Source: JAMOAW01 sp039908535
GTDB taxonomy: Bacteria > Pseudomonadota > Magnetococcia > Magnetococcales > JADFZT01
Reading direction: 5' to 3'
Assembly: GCA_039908535.1 (NCBI GenBank)
Contig: JAMOAW010000024.1
Span: forward strand, 1 to 52,242
DNA length: 52,242 nucleotides
Both the position numbers and the translations under genes were made by a program. The notes beneath the pieces were generated by a model, which did not search any database, was not told the DNA's origin, and was given only the letters and a program-made list of their open reading frames with translations. Of this stretch, positions 45,191 to 52,242 are shown piece after piece (the first letter of the stretch is position 1; every line of letters begins with the position of its first letter).

Positions 45191-46291
45191 GTGACGACCG
45201 CCCAGAGTTGGATTCAACCGCGTCGTTATACGCGCCAGATATGCATTGGCTCGGTGCCTATTGGGGGGCAGGCTCCCATTGCGGTGCAATCCATGACCAA
45301 TACCAAAACCGATGATCTTCAGGCGACGCATCGACAAATTGAGGCATTGGCCGCAGCTGGGGCGGATTTGGTGCGTATTTCAGTTCCAGATATGGCTGCC
45401 GCGCAGGCGGTGAAATATTTAAAAGCCCACACCACCGTACCTTTGATTGCCGATATTCATTTTGATCACCGTTTGGCTTTGAAGTCTATGGAACATGGCA
45501 TAGATGGCCTTCGGATCAATCCCGGCAATATTGGTGAGCGGGTGCGGGTGGCAGAAGTGGTGCGTTTGGCGCGAGAACGTGGTGTTCCCATGCGCATTGG
45601 GGTCAATGCAGGCTCTTTGGAACGCCATCTTTTGGAAAAATATGGTGAACCTTCTCCCCAAGCGATGGTAGAATCGGCCATGAACCATATCCATATTTTG
45701 GAAGATCTTGATTTTCAACTTATTAAAGTCAGCTTGAAAGCCAGTTCGGTTGGTATGACGGTGATGGCGTATCGTCTATTGGCCCAACAAGTGGATTATC
45801 CATTGCATCTTGGGATTACCGAGGCGGGTGGGTTGCTGCCAGGGGCGGTTAAATCGGCGGTTGGTTTGGGCGTGTTGCTCTCGGAGGGGATTGGGGATAC
45901 GTTACGGGTCTCTCTCTCGGCCGATCCAGTGGAAGAGGTGCGGGTGGGGTTTGGAATTCTTAAAGCCTTGACGTTGCGTTCGCGTGGGGTTGAAATCATC
46001 TCTTGTCCCACCTGCTCCAGGCAGGAAATGCCAGTCATCCAGGTTGTGGAGCAACTGGAAAAACGGTTGGCCCATATCCGCGAGTCGGTGACACTTTCGG
46101 TGATTGGCTGTGTGGTCAATGGGCCGGGAGAGGCCCGGGAGAGCCACGTTGGGGTTGTGGGGGGCAAGGGGGCGAATCTGATTTATCTGCGGGGTCTCCC
46201 TGTGGGAAAAGAGAGTGATGCGGATTTGGTGGAACGTTTGGTTTGTGAGGTGGAAAAGGTGGTCTTTTCTTTAAAAAATAAAACCAGTTAA
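45191..46291 (+). CDS. ispG: 4-hydroxy-3-methylbut-2-enyl-diphosphate synthase
   Basis: A 366-residue [4Fe-4S] enzyme of the non-mevalonate isoprenoid pathway (GcpE). It opens IGGQAPIAVQSMTNTKTDD, has LIADIHFDHRLA and LRINPGNIG, and the cluster cysteines in SCPTCSR and VIGCVVNGPGEARES. The start is GTG at 45191, one base after the rodZ stop, so the genes are coupled. Confidence 0.97.
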   Translation: MTTAQSWIQPRRYTRQICIGSVPIGGQAPIAVQSMTNTKTDDLQATHRQIEALAAAGADLVRISVPDMAAAQAVKYLKAHTTVPLIADIHFDHRLALKSMEHGIDGLRINPGNIGERVRVAEVVRLARERGVPMRIGVNAGSLERHLLEKYGEPSPQAMVESAMNHIHILEDLDFQLIKVSLKASSVGMTVMAYRLLAQQVDYPLHLGITEAGGLLPGAVKSAVGLGVLLSEGIGDTLRVSLSADPVEEVRVGFGILKALTLRSRGVEIISCPTCSRQEMPVIQVVEQLEKRLAHIRESVTLSVIGCVVNGPGEARESHVGVVGGKGANLIYLRGLPVGKESDADLVERLVCEVEKVVFSLKNKTS

Positions 46292-46329
46292 ATCCACTGG
46301 GAACCGTGGTCGTCTGTTTTTTGATTTTA

Positions 46330-46462
46330 TTATTTAAAAAAAGGGGTCTGGGGGATTGCCCCCAGGGTTTTGATTTTGCTTTTGACCTCGGTTTTGCTTT
46401 CTTCAAAAAGCAGGGGGATTGGGGGATGCAATCCCTCAAGGTTTTGACTTTGCTTTTTGTTC
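46330..46462. mobile_element. MITE-like element, ends decayed
   Basis: The TCTGGGGGATTGCCCCCAG hairpin, a T-rich TTTTGACCTCGGTTTTGC spacer and the TTGGGGGATGCAATCCCTCAA hairpin follow the same order as 1112-1240, with over 80 percent identity by eye; the GTAACCGTTCA ends are missing or decayed. It sits in the 268-base gap between ispG and hisS, genes that are usually close together. Confidence 0.6.
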
Positions 46463-46559
46463 AGGCACTCGTTAATCGTCCACACTTAAATGTGGTGGTA
46501 CCGGATATTTGGCCACGGGGTATTTGATTTATGGTGCGTTACTTAAGGAATGGATACAC

Positions 46560-47867
46560 ATGAATGACCCAACCCGCTCTTCGGAATGGTTTGCTCCCAT
46601 TCGGGGAGTCAAAGACATTTTGCCCAACGAAACGATTCTGCGTCACTATTTAGAGGAGATGGGACGGTTGGTTTTTGGCCTCTATGGATATCAAGAGGTG
46701 CGCACGCCTCTTTTTGAGCGTACCGATCTTTTTACCCGTGCGGTTGGAGAGACCACCGATATCGTGGAGAAGGAGATGTATACCTTTCCAGATCGCAATG
46801 GGGAGTCCATGACCTTGCGACCGGAAGGCACGGCTTCGGTGGTGCGGGTGTTTATTCATAATGCCCTGCATAGACAACTCCCCTGGCGGGTTTTTTATAG
46901 TGGTCCTATGTTTCGGTATGAGCGCCCGCAAAAGGGGCGTTATCGTCAGTTTCATCAAATTGGTTGTGAACTGTTCGGTCCTGTTGGTCCGTTGGCCGAT
47001 GCCGAAATGATGGCCATGGCGTGGCGTTATCTGGAGCGTATTGGTCTTGCCAATACCTTGACGTTAGAGATTAATTCTTTGGGATGTCCAGAGTGTCGGC
47101 CTGCATATTCCAGTCAGCTCATCGCATTTTTAAGCGAACAGCAAGAAAGTTTATGCCCTAATTGTCGGCAACGACTTCAGCGCAATCCATTGCGGGTTTT
47201 GGATTGTAAACATCCTCAATGTCAAGAGATTGCCAAAATTTCGCCGCAGATGATGCACCATTTATGTGTTGCGTGCGCTGACCATTTTAAGGGGTTATTG
47301 GTCCATTTAGAGCAGTTGGGGCTGCCCCATCGGTTAAATCCTCTTATGGTGCGTGGTTTGGATTATTATTCACGCACCGCCTTTGAGATTACGACGGATG
47401 CCCTTGGGACGCAAAATGGGGTGGTGGCGGGAGGTCGTTATGATGGATTGGTGGCGCAGATGGGCGGCGTATCCACGCCAGCCATAGGTTTTGCCATGGG
47501 GGTGGAACGCTTGGTTTTGCTCCTTGAACAACAAAAAAATTCCCCTTCTGCCCCCCAGATTCCGGTTTATCTTGTTGCGGTCGGGGGGAGCGAGGCGGCG
47601 TCTTTTGCTCTTCGAGTGGCCGAGTCTTTGCGTCAAGAAGATGTGGTGACCGATATGAATCTTCTCGGTGGATCCATGAAAAGTCAAATGAAAAAAGCGG
47701 GCCATTCCCAGGCGCGTTTTACTGTTATTATCGGTGACGATGAGACTCGAACCGAAACCATTTGCCTCAAAGAGATGGCAACGGGGTATCAACTCACGAT
47801 GCCCTGGCGGGAGTTACCCGCCTATCTTGTCGCACGCACGCCCTCTTTACATCATAAAAGGAGCTGA
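46560..47867 (+). CDS. hisS: Histidyl-tRNA synthetase
   Basis: A 435-residue class II synthetase. Motif 1 region EVRTPLFERTDLF, TLRPEGTASVVR, motif 2 FYSGPMFRYERPQKGRYRQFHQ, the histidine-binding LMVRGLDYYSRTAFE, and motif 3 GFAMGVERL are all present. The C-terminal anticodon-binding domain follows. ATG 46560 (MNDPTRSSEW) with AAGGA upstream is preferred over a frame extending 17 codons back. Confidence 0.97.
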   Translation: MNDPTRSSEWFAPIRGVKDILPNETILRHYLEEMGRLVFGLYGYQEVRTPLFERTDLFTRAVGETTDIVEKEMYTFPDRNGESMTLRPEGTASVVRVFIHNALHRQLPWRVFYSGPMFRYERPQKGRYRQFHQIGCELFGPVGPLADAEMMAMAWRYLERIGLANTLTLEINSLGCPECRPAYSSQLIAFLSEQQESLCPNCRQRLQRNPLRVLDCKHPQCQEIAKISPQMMHHLCVACADHFKGLLVHLEQLGLPHRLNPLMVRGLDYYSRTAFEITTDALGTQNGVVAGGRYDGLVAQMGGVSTPAIGFAMGVERLVLLLEQQKNSPSAPQIPVYLVAVGGSEAASFALRVAESLRQEDVVTDMNLLGGSMKSQMKKAGHSQARFTVIIGDDETRTETICLKEMATGYQLTMPWRELPAYLVARTPSLHHKRS

Positions 47868-47870
47868 TAC

Positions 47871-48527
47871 ATGGCCCAAGTAGAAGATATTTTTGCCCAA
47901 GTAGATGAACAATTAGAAGCCGATCGCGTTCAAAAATATTGGGAAAAAAATCAAAAATGGATTGTTTTGACGTTTGTGCTGTTTTTTATAGCCCTGTTTG
48001 CCTATGTGGGCTGGCAGGAGTATCGACAGAGGCAGGATAGAGCGGCTTCGGATATTTTTTTATCTTCTTTGGAGTCGTTTAACGCGGATAAACCGGATCT
48101 GGCCAAAGAAAAATTGTCCAAATTGATGGAAAATTTTTCAGATCATGGCTATGCCACTTTAGGAGAACTTTTGCAGGCGCGTCTGTTGGCTCAAGGGGGA
48201 GATGTGGAGGGGGCCATCGGTCACTTGGAGTCTTTGGCGACCCGTTCGGATCTTTCTGGGTTATTGCGTGATTTGGCTCTTTTGAATGCCGCCTATTTGA
48301 CGGCCAAGGATCGTGCTCGCGCGGTCTCTTTTTTGGCGCGTATAGATCCCAACTCTCCATATCAGCCCCATGCTTTAGAGCTGCAAGGTTTGTTGGCAAG
48401 TCAAGCTGGAGAGATGAAGGTTGCATTGGATACGTATCGGAAAGCCATTGGTCTTAATCCTGCGGCTTCATTGCGAAAACGGTTGGAACTGCGCATTGAA
48501 AAAATGGGTGAGGGAGGGGGGGTATGA
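47871..48527 (+). CDS. yfgM: YfgM-like TPR membrane protein
   Basis: A 218-residue protein with one N-terminal membrane helix (KWIVLTFVLFFIALFAYVGW) after a short cytoplasmic start, then a periplasmic TPR-like region (AKEKLSKLMENFSDHGYATL, ALDTYRKAIGLNPAASLR). Length, topology and location between hisS and bamB fit YfgM, a SecYEG-associated ancillary chaperone. Its end overlaps the bamB start (ATGA). Confidence 0.85.
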   Translation: MAQVEDIFAQVDEQLEADRVQKYWEKNQKWIVLTFVLFFIALFAYVGWQEYRQRQDRAASDIFLSSLESFNADKPDLAKEKLSKLMENFSDHGYATLGELLQARLLAQGGDVEGAIGHLESLATRSDLSGLLRDLALLNAAYLTAKDRARAVSFLARIDPNSPYQPHALELQGLLASQAGEMKVALDTYRKAIGLNPAASLRKRLELRIEKMGEGGGV

Positions 48528-49708
48528 GGCGTTTTTGGTTGATTTTTGCGGTATTGATTTTTTCTGGCTGCTCTTCGGGGCCAAATTGGTTGGGGGGGGA
48601 GGCAAAAAAGGCACCCTCGGCCACTGAACCTGAGGCCATTGAAGAGTTCAACGCCCCGCAACCTGGTAAATCTACGGCACTTGTTACTCTTTGGAAAAGT
48701 TCTCTGGCCTCTGCTCCTGGCAAGTATGATCAACACCCTGGGCGTTTTGTTGTGGATCGTGAGGAGATTTTTGTCGGTACATTTCAGGGTCATGTTGTGT
48801 GCGTTTCTGCCCAGGATGGGAGAGAAAAATGGAATGTTGCGATTGCTGAAACGGTCATGGGTGGGGTTGCTGTGGATGGACAACGGGTTTTTGCTGGCAC
48901 AATAAATGGCGAGATGGTGGCTTTGGATCGCCAATCCGGTCAAGAACTCTGGCGCACACAGGTCTCGACAACCGTGGCTTCGGCTCCCACTGTGGCTGGC
49001 ACTCGGGTTTTGTTTATGACGTTGGACAATCGGACCTATGCCTTGGATGTGCAGAGTGGTAAACGGATTTGGATGCATGCCCGTCCTCCTCAAGATTTGG
49101 TCATGCATGGTGCGGCCCCACCAGAAGTGGTAAACAATGGCGTTTTTGTTGGGTACTCTTCTGGGGAGGTGTTTGCTCTCTCTTTGGAGAATGGGACACC
49201 CCTTTGGTCGCAAAATTTAACGGTTGCGCGGGGTCGGGGGGAGTTGGATTTAATCCAAGATGTGGATGCCGGGGTTGTGATTCCCACCGATTCCAAAATG
49301 AAGGCGCGGGCTTTTACGGTTAATCATCAAGGCAATGTGGTGGCGTTGCATCTTTCCACTGGCAATTATGTTTGGAAACGGATTCTTTCAGCGGTTCGTC
49401 CTCCTTTATTTTATCAAGAAAAACTTTATGTGGCGGACATGGATGGGGCGTTGCAAGCCCTTAACGGCGAGGATGGATTGCCTTTATGGACGGTGCGCCT
49501 GAGCAGTGGTTTATTAACGGCCCCGGTGCAGTTTCGTGAGCGTATTTTTATAGCCGATAATCAGGAACATTTGTTTTCTTTAGATCCATTAACGGGAAAT
49601 CTTTTGGGCCGCGATGACCTTGGCGATCCGATTTTAGCCGATCCTTTGGTCCGTGATGGGAGCCTGTATCTTTGGACCAACGATGGCAACCTGATTAAAT
49701 TCCAATGA
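48524..49708 (+). CDS. bamB: Outer membrane assembly lipoprotein BamB
   Basis: A 394-residue lipoprotein (signal MRRFWLIFAVLIFSGC, Cys16) with an eight-bladed PQQ/WD-like propeller: repeated GxxxALDxxxGxxLW-type motifs such as VVCVSAQDGREKWN, MVALDRQSGQELWR, TYALDVQSGKRIWM and FALSLENGTPLWS. BamB helps BamA insert beta-barrel proteins in the outer membrane, which shows a Gram-negative envelope. It overlaps both neighbours by ATGA. Confidence 0.95.
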   Translation: MRRFWLIFAVLIFSGCSSGPNWLGGEAKKAPSATEPEAIEEFNAPQPGKSTALVTLWKSSLASAPGKYDQHPGRFVVDREEIFVGTFQGHVVCVSAQDGREKWNVAIAETVMGGVAVDGQRVFAGTINGEMVALDRQSGQELWRTQVSTTVASAPTVAGTRVLFMTLDNRTYALDVQSGKRIWMHARPPQDLVMHGAAPPEVVNNGVFVGYSSGEVFALSLENGTPLWSQNLTVARGRGELDLIQDVDAGVVIPTDSKMKARAFTVNHQGNVVALHLSTGNYVWKRILSAVRPPLFYQEKLYVADMDGALQALNGEDGLPLWTVRLSSGLLTAPVQFRERIFIADNQEHLFSLDPLTGNLLGRDDLGDPILADPLVRDGSLYLWTNDGNLIKFQ

Positions 49709-51105
49709 GAAGAATGCCTTCCAATTCAAAATCCAATTCATTTCATGACGGTGCGGCCCCCCCTTTATTGATTGCCCTTGTTGGGCGTCCAAATGTGGGA
49801 AAATCGACGCTGTTTAACTGTTTGACCAAGGGACGGGACGCATTGGTGGACGATATGCCTGGGGTCACGCGTGATCGACTTTATGGGCGTGTTGTCTGGC
49901 AGGGTCGACCGTGTCGGGTGGTGGATACGGGTGGGTTTGTTTTTTCTGCCGAGGAGAGCATGGATGATCTGATTCGCCAGCAGGTGTTGGTGGCGGTTGA
50001 AGAGGCCGATTTGGTGGTTTTTGTGGTTGATGGCAAGAGTGGACCTTTGTCTGATGATTTTCAAATGGCCCATTTGTTACGTCGCAGTGGTAAGCCGGTG
50101 GTGGTTGCGGTAAACAAAACTGAAGGTCGATTGGGAGACTCTTCGATTTTAGAGTTTCATGAATTGGGAATGCCTAAGTTAATGGGGATTGCTTCTGCCC
50201 ATGGGCAGGGGATTTCCAATTTACTGGAATATATATATTCTTGTTTTCCGGTGCTTGAATCAGAGCCAGGGGTGGTGGTTTCTGGATTGGAAGCGGTTTT
50301 GTCGGTGGCGATTATAGGCCGACCCAATGTGGGAAAGAGCACTCTGGTCAATCAATTGTTGGGGGAAGAGCGCGTGGTGGCCACCGATCTTCCTGGGACC
50401 ACCAGGGGGTGTGTGGATATTCCTCTTGTCACGCCTGCTGGGGATCATTTTTTATTGGTAGATACCGCAGGCATTCGTGCTAAGAGTAAGATGAGCCATC
50501 GGGTGGAGAAATTTTCGGTTATTTTGGCTCTTAAAGCCATTGATCGGGCTCAGGTAGCGGTTTTAATATTGGATGCCACTCTTGGAGTAGCCGAACAAGA
50601 TTTGCGGGTAGCGAATCATGCTTTGGAGGCGGGTTGTGGGTTGGTGATTGCGATCAATAAATGGGATATGATGCCGCAGGGGAAGCAAGCTCAAAAGGAG
50701 TTTACCCATCACGTATTGGAATCTTTTCCGAGGTTTCAACATGCCCCTTTGGTTTTTTTATCGGCGCGCAATGGTCGTGGGGTAGGAGCGCTTTTACCTG
50801 CGGTTAAAAAAGTTTGGGACTCCTGTCAACAGCGTATTTCGACCAATCAATTAAACCGTTGGTTAAAGGAGGCTCAAGAGCAATGCGCGCCTCCCAGAGA
50901 TGGCGGGCGCACGGTCAAGTTACGTTATGTCACTCAAGTTGGTGCCACCCCACCTACGCTTTTATTTTTTACCAACGGTTCCACCAACGTAGCGGTTTCC
51001 TATCGCCGTTATCTGGAAAATCGTCTTCGGGATTCTTTTGGATTTGCGGGGACGCCGCTGCATTTTATTTTTCGAGAAGGGGAAAATCCTTATCGGCCAG
51101 ATTGA
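49705..51105 (+). CDS. der: GTPase Der (EngA)
   Basis: A 466-residue protein with two tandem GTPase domains: LVGRPNVGKSTLFN (about 25-38) with DTGGF and NKTE, and IIGRPNVGKSTLVNQ with DTAGIR and NKWD; a KH-like C-terminus (KLRYVTQVGATPPTLLFF-type) ends the protein. It functions in 50S ribosome assembly. A 20-residue Ser/Asn-rich N-terminal extension precedes the usual start; ATG 49714 is an alternative start. Confidence 0.97.
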   Translation: MRRMPSNSKSNSFHDGAAPPLLIALVGRPNVGKSTLFNCLTKGRDALVDDMPGVTRDRLYGRVVWQGRPCRVVDTGGFVFSAEESMDDLIRQQVLVAVEEADLVVFVVDGKSGPLSDDFQMAHLLRRSGKPVVVAVNKTEGRLGDSSILEFHELGMPKLMGIASAHGQGISNLLEYIYSCFPVLESEPGVVVSGLEAVLSVAIIGRPNVGKSTLVNQLLGEERVVATDLPGTTRGCVDIPLVTPAGDHFLLVDTAGIRAKSKMSHRVEKFSVILALKAIDRAQVAVLILDATLGVAEQDLRVANHALEAGCGLVIAINKWDMMPQGKQAQKEFTHHVLESFPRFQHAPLVFLSARNGRGVGALLPAVKKVWDSCQQRISTNQLNRWLKEAQEQCAPPRDGGRTVKLRYVTQVGATPPTLLFFTNGSTNVAVSYRRYLENRLRDSFGFAGTPLHFIFREGENPYRPD

Positions 51106-51230
51106 GGTTTGTTTCATTATATAGCGAACCTCAAAGGTATGAAATATTGAAAGATGGCGTAAAAAACTTTTGTTTGCCAATTTGTTGGAGGATGTTTTTG
51201 CAGCGTAACAGAATGAGAACCTGATGCCTT

Positions 51231-51390
51231 TCATGTATCGGAAAAATAAAAATCGACCTTTGGGGGCCCAGAACCGCCCCCCAGACCCCCTCTTTTTTTT
51301 AATTTTTAAAAAAAAGAGGGGGTCTGGGGGATTCATCCCCCAGGGTTTGGCCTTTGATTTTTTTTTGGCCCGAAGGGCATCATGTTCTTT
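51231..51390. repeat. hairpin element (type B), most complete copy
   Basis: It starts CATGTATCGGAAAAATAAAA and includes an imperfect G/C hairpin, T8/A8 arms (CTCTTTTTTTT / AAAAAAAAGAG) flanking AATTT, the CTGGGGGATTCATCCCCCAG hairpin, and an end GGCCCGAAGGGCATCATGTT. The long T/A arms with GGGGGTCT flanks make the centre one large inverted repeat. No coding content is apparent; frames through it are repeat artefacts. Confidence 0.7.
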
Positions 51391-52012
51391 TTTGTATGCT
51401 CGCAAAATAAGGCTGATCCAGTTACTCCTTCCAGACCATTGAAAGAAGAACTCCGAAAAACTGGAACACTTACAACAAAATCTGCTCTACCTCTGCATGA
51501 TTTTTTTTTGTTACTAAAAAATTTAGCAACGAGAACTAAAGGTTGGTTTTCCATTCTTCTTGAAATTAAAAAACCGATTTTCATTACCCGTCTGTCAAAT
51601 GCAACCCTTTGACAAAAAGAGGTCTTTCAACTCCTGGAAATCCCCATCTAAAAAATCCTACCCAGTTAAATAGAAAAATTTTTCTGAACAATATATCAGA
51701 AACAGTATGTTATGTAAAAATTACGAAGAAAGCTTCGTCACAATGGGAAAGAGCGTGGGTGAATTTTGAAGGATTTTTGGGTGGTTGGTAAAGGGTTTGT
51801 ATTTATACAAGATATTTATAAAACATATATTTATGAATTTATGAGTTTTTTGGTTTTTTTAGATTTTGAATAAAAAAAAATCTTAAAAATTAAAAAATTT
51901 GCTTGATTTTGCGGGGGGGGTGGGTAATCATAATAATTAATAGAATTCAGATTACCGCAAAGTAGAAAATATAAAAAAATTCAAATTATTCGCGAACAAT
52001 AAGGTAAAGAAA
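51391..52012. other. AT-rich stretch with no recognisable gene
   Basis: The region is strongly AT-rich, with a G-run near 51912-51924. Short frames on both strands (for example one ending 51612 on the plus strand) have no family resemblance and no ribosome site that I can see. It probably includes the promoter of the secreted protein gene that follows. Confidence 0.5.
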
Positions 52013-52242
52013 ATGAATATAAAGTCCATACTTTCAAAGTCAACCTTGTCCCTGTCTATGTTTTTCGGTCTATACGCAAACGTCGGCTATGTATCTGACG
52101 CACAGGCGGCACCCCCATCTGCCCCGACATCTGTTTCTGCATCTGATGCGACATCTAAAACAAAAATCAGTATTACTTGGAAAGCGGTATCTGGTGCCAC
52201 CAAATACAAAATCTATCGTGGTACCTCTTCCAGTTCTTCCTC
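52013..52242 (+). CDS. secreted fibronectin type III-like protein (3' truncated by window)
   Basis: The first 76 codons. A signal peptide (MNIKSILSKSTLSLSMFFGL, then ANVGYVSDAQA with a likely AQA cleavage site) is followed by PPSAPTSVSASDA and a strand pattern ISITWKAVSGATKYKIYRGT. This is the start of a fibronectin type III domain as found in secreted or surface-bound enzymes and adhesins. The rest lies outside the window, so function cannot be assigned. AAGG precedes the ATG. Confidence 0.8.
   Translation, partial: MNIKSILSKSTLSLSMFFGLYANVGYVSDAQAAPPSAPTSVSASDATSKTKISITWKAVSGATKYKIYRGTSSSSS

Noticed and set aside
51382..51612. A 76-codon plus-strand frame between der and the secreted protein gene
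   Set aside because: No ribosome site, no family resemblance and overlapping frames on the other strand; treated as non-coding.

Overview
The window reads as chromosomal DNA of a flagellated Gram-negative proteobacterium. It carries an outer-membrane assembly lipoprotein (BamB), a proteobacterial flagellar switch/export operon, P-II/AmtB nitrogen signalling, and the gene order TPR lipoprotein-rodZ-ispG-hisS-yfgM-bamB-der that is familiar from Gammaproteobacteria. A 960-residue chemoreceptor with a C-terminal hemerythrin suggests a microaerophilic, oxygen-sensing lifestyle. A deep-branching, magnetococcus-like proteobacterium is possible, but that is a guess and not shown by the sequence.

Layout: 1-946 is the 3' part of a divergent nuoM. 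947-7643 is an accessory block: a broken toxin-antitoxin remnant around a MITE-like repeat, an AAA ATPase plus PIN-like pair, and a cassette (PHP-ATPase of TrlF type plus AlbA_2/HATPase protein) bracketed by a 50-bp direct repeat. 7786-11085 holds radA-cvpA-purF. 11203-17502 holds flgB-flgC-fliE-fliF-fliG-fliH-fliI. 17793-18931 holds a small lipoprotein and a metallophosphatase. 19039-20834 is glnK-amtB. 21158-33108 is a type I-G (formerly I-U, csx17/csb1/csb2) CRISPR-Cas locus, minus strand, with 37 repeats. 33691-34577 holds a dnaK 3' fragment and a tRNA-Val. From 34642 to the end come ybjN-like, typA, a small 18-residue-repeat protein, the chemoreceptor, tauE-like, hisC, the TPR-rodZ-ispG-hisS-yfgM-bamB-der cluster and the start of a secreted fibronectin-III-like protein.

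Two features dominate. First, the CRISPR interference genes (cas3, csx17, csb1, csb2) look intact, but the adaptation genes are wrecked. The cas4-cas1 fusion gene has lost its Cas4 nuclease core and a stretch of the Cas1 N-terminal domain, each replaced by a GC-rich hairpin element, and the cas1/cas2 junction is a clean deletion that removes the end of cas1 and the start of cas2. The locus therefore looks able to use its 36 spacers but not to acquire new ones with its own machinery. Second, the elements in cas4/1 belong to a dispersed family of hairpin repeats, found at about twelve places here, some with GTAACCGTTCA terminal inverted repeats. They repeatedly sit where host coding sequence has been lost or re-ended: a toxin-antitoxin pair, cas4, cas1, the 5' end of the AlbA_2 gene and the 3' end of amtB.

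All calls rest on reading motifs, lengths and gene order by eye; no database search was run. If this is a metagenome assembly, the repeat-flanked junctions are the places where misassembly should be excluded first.
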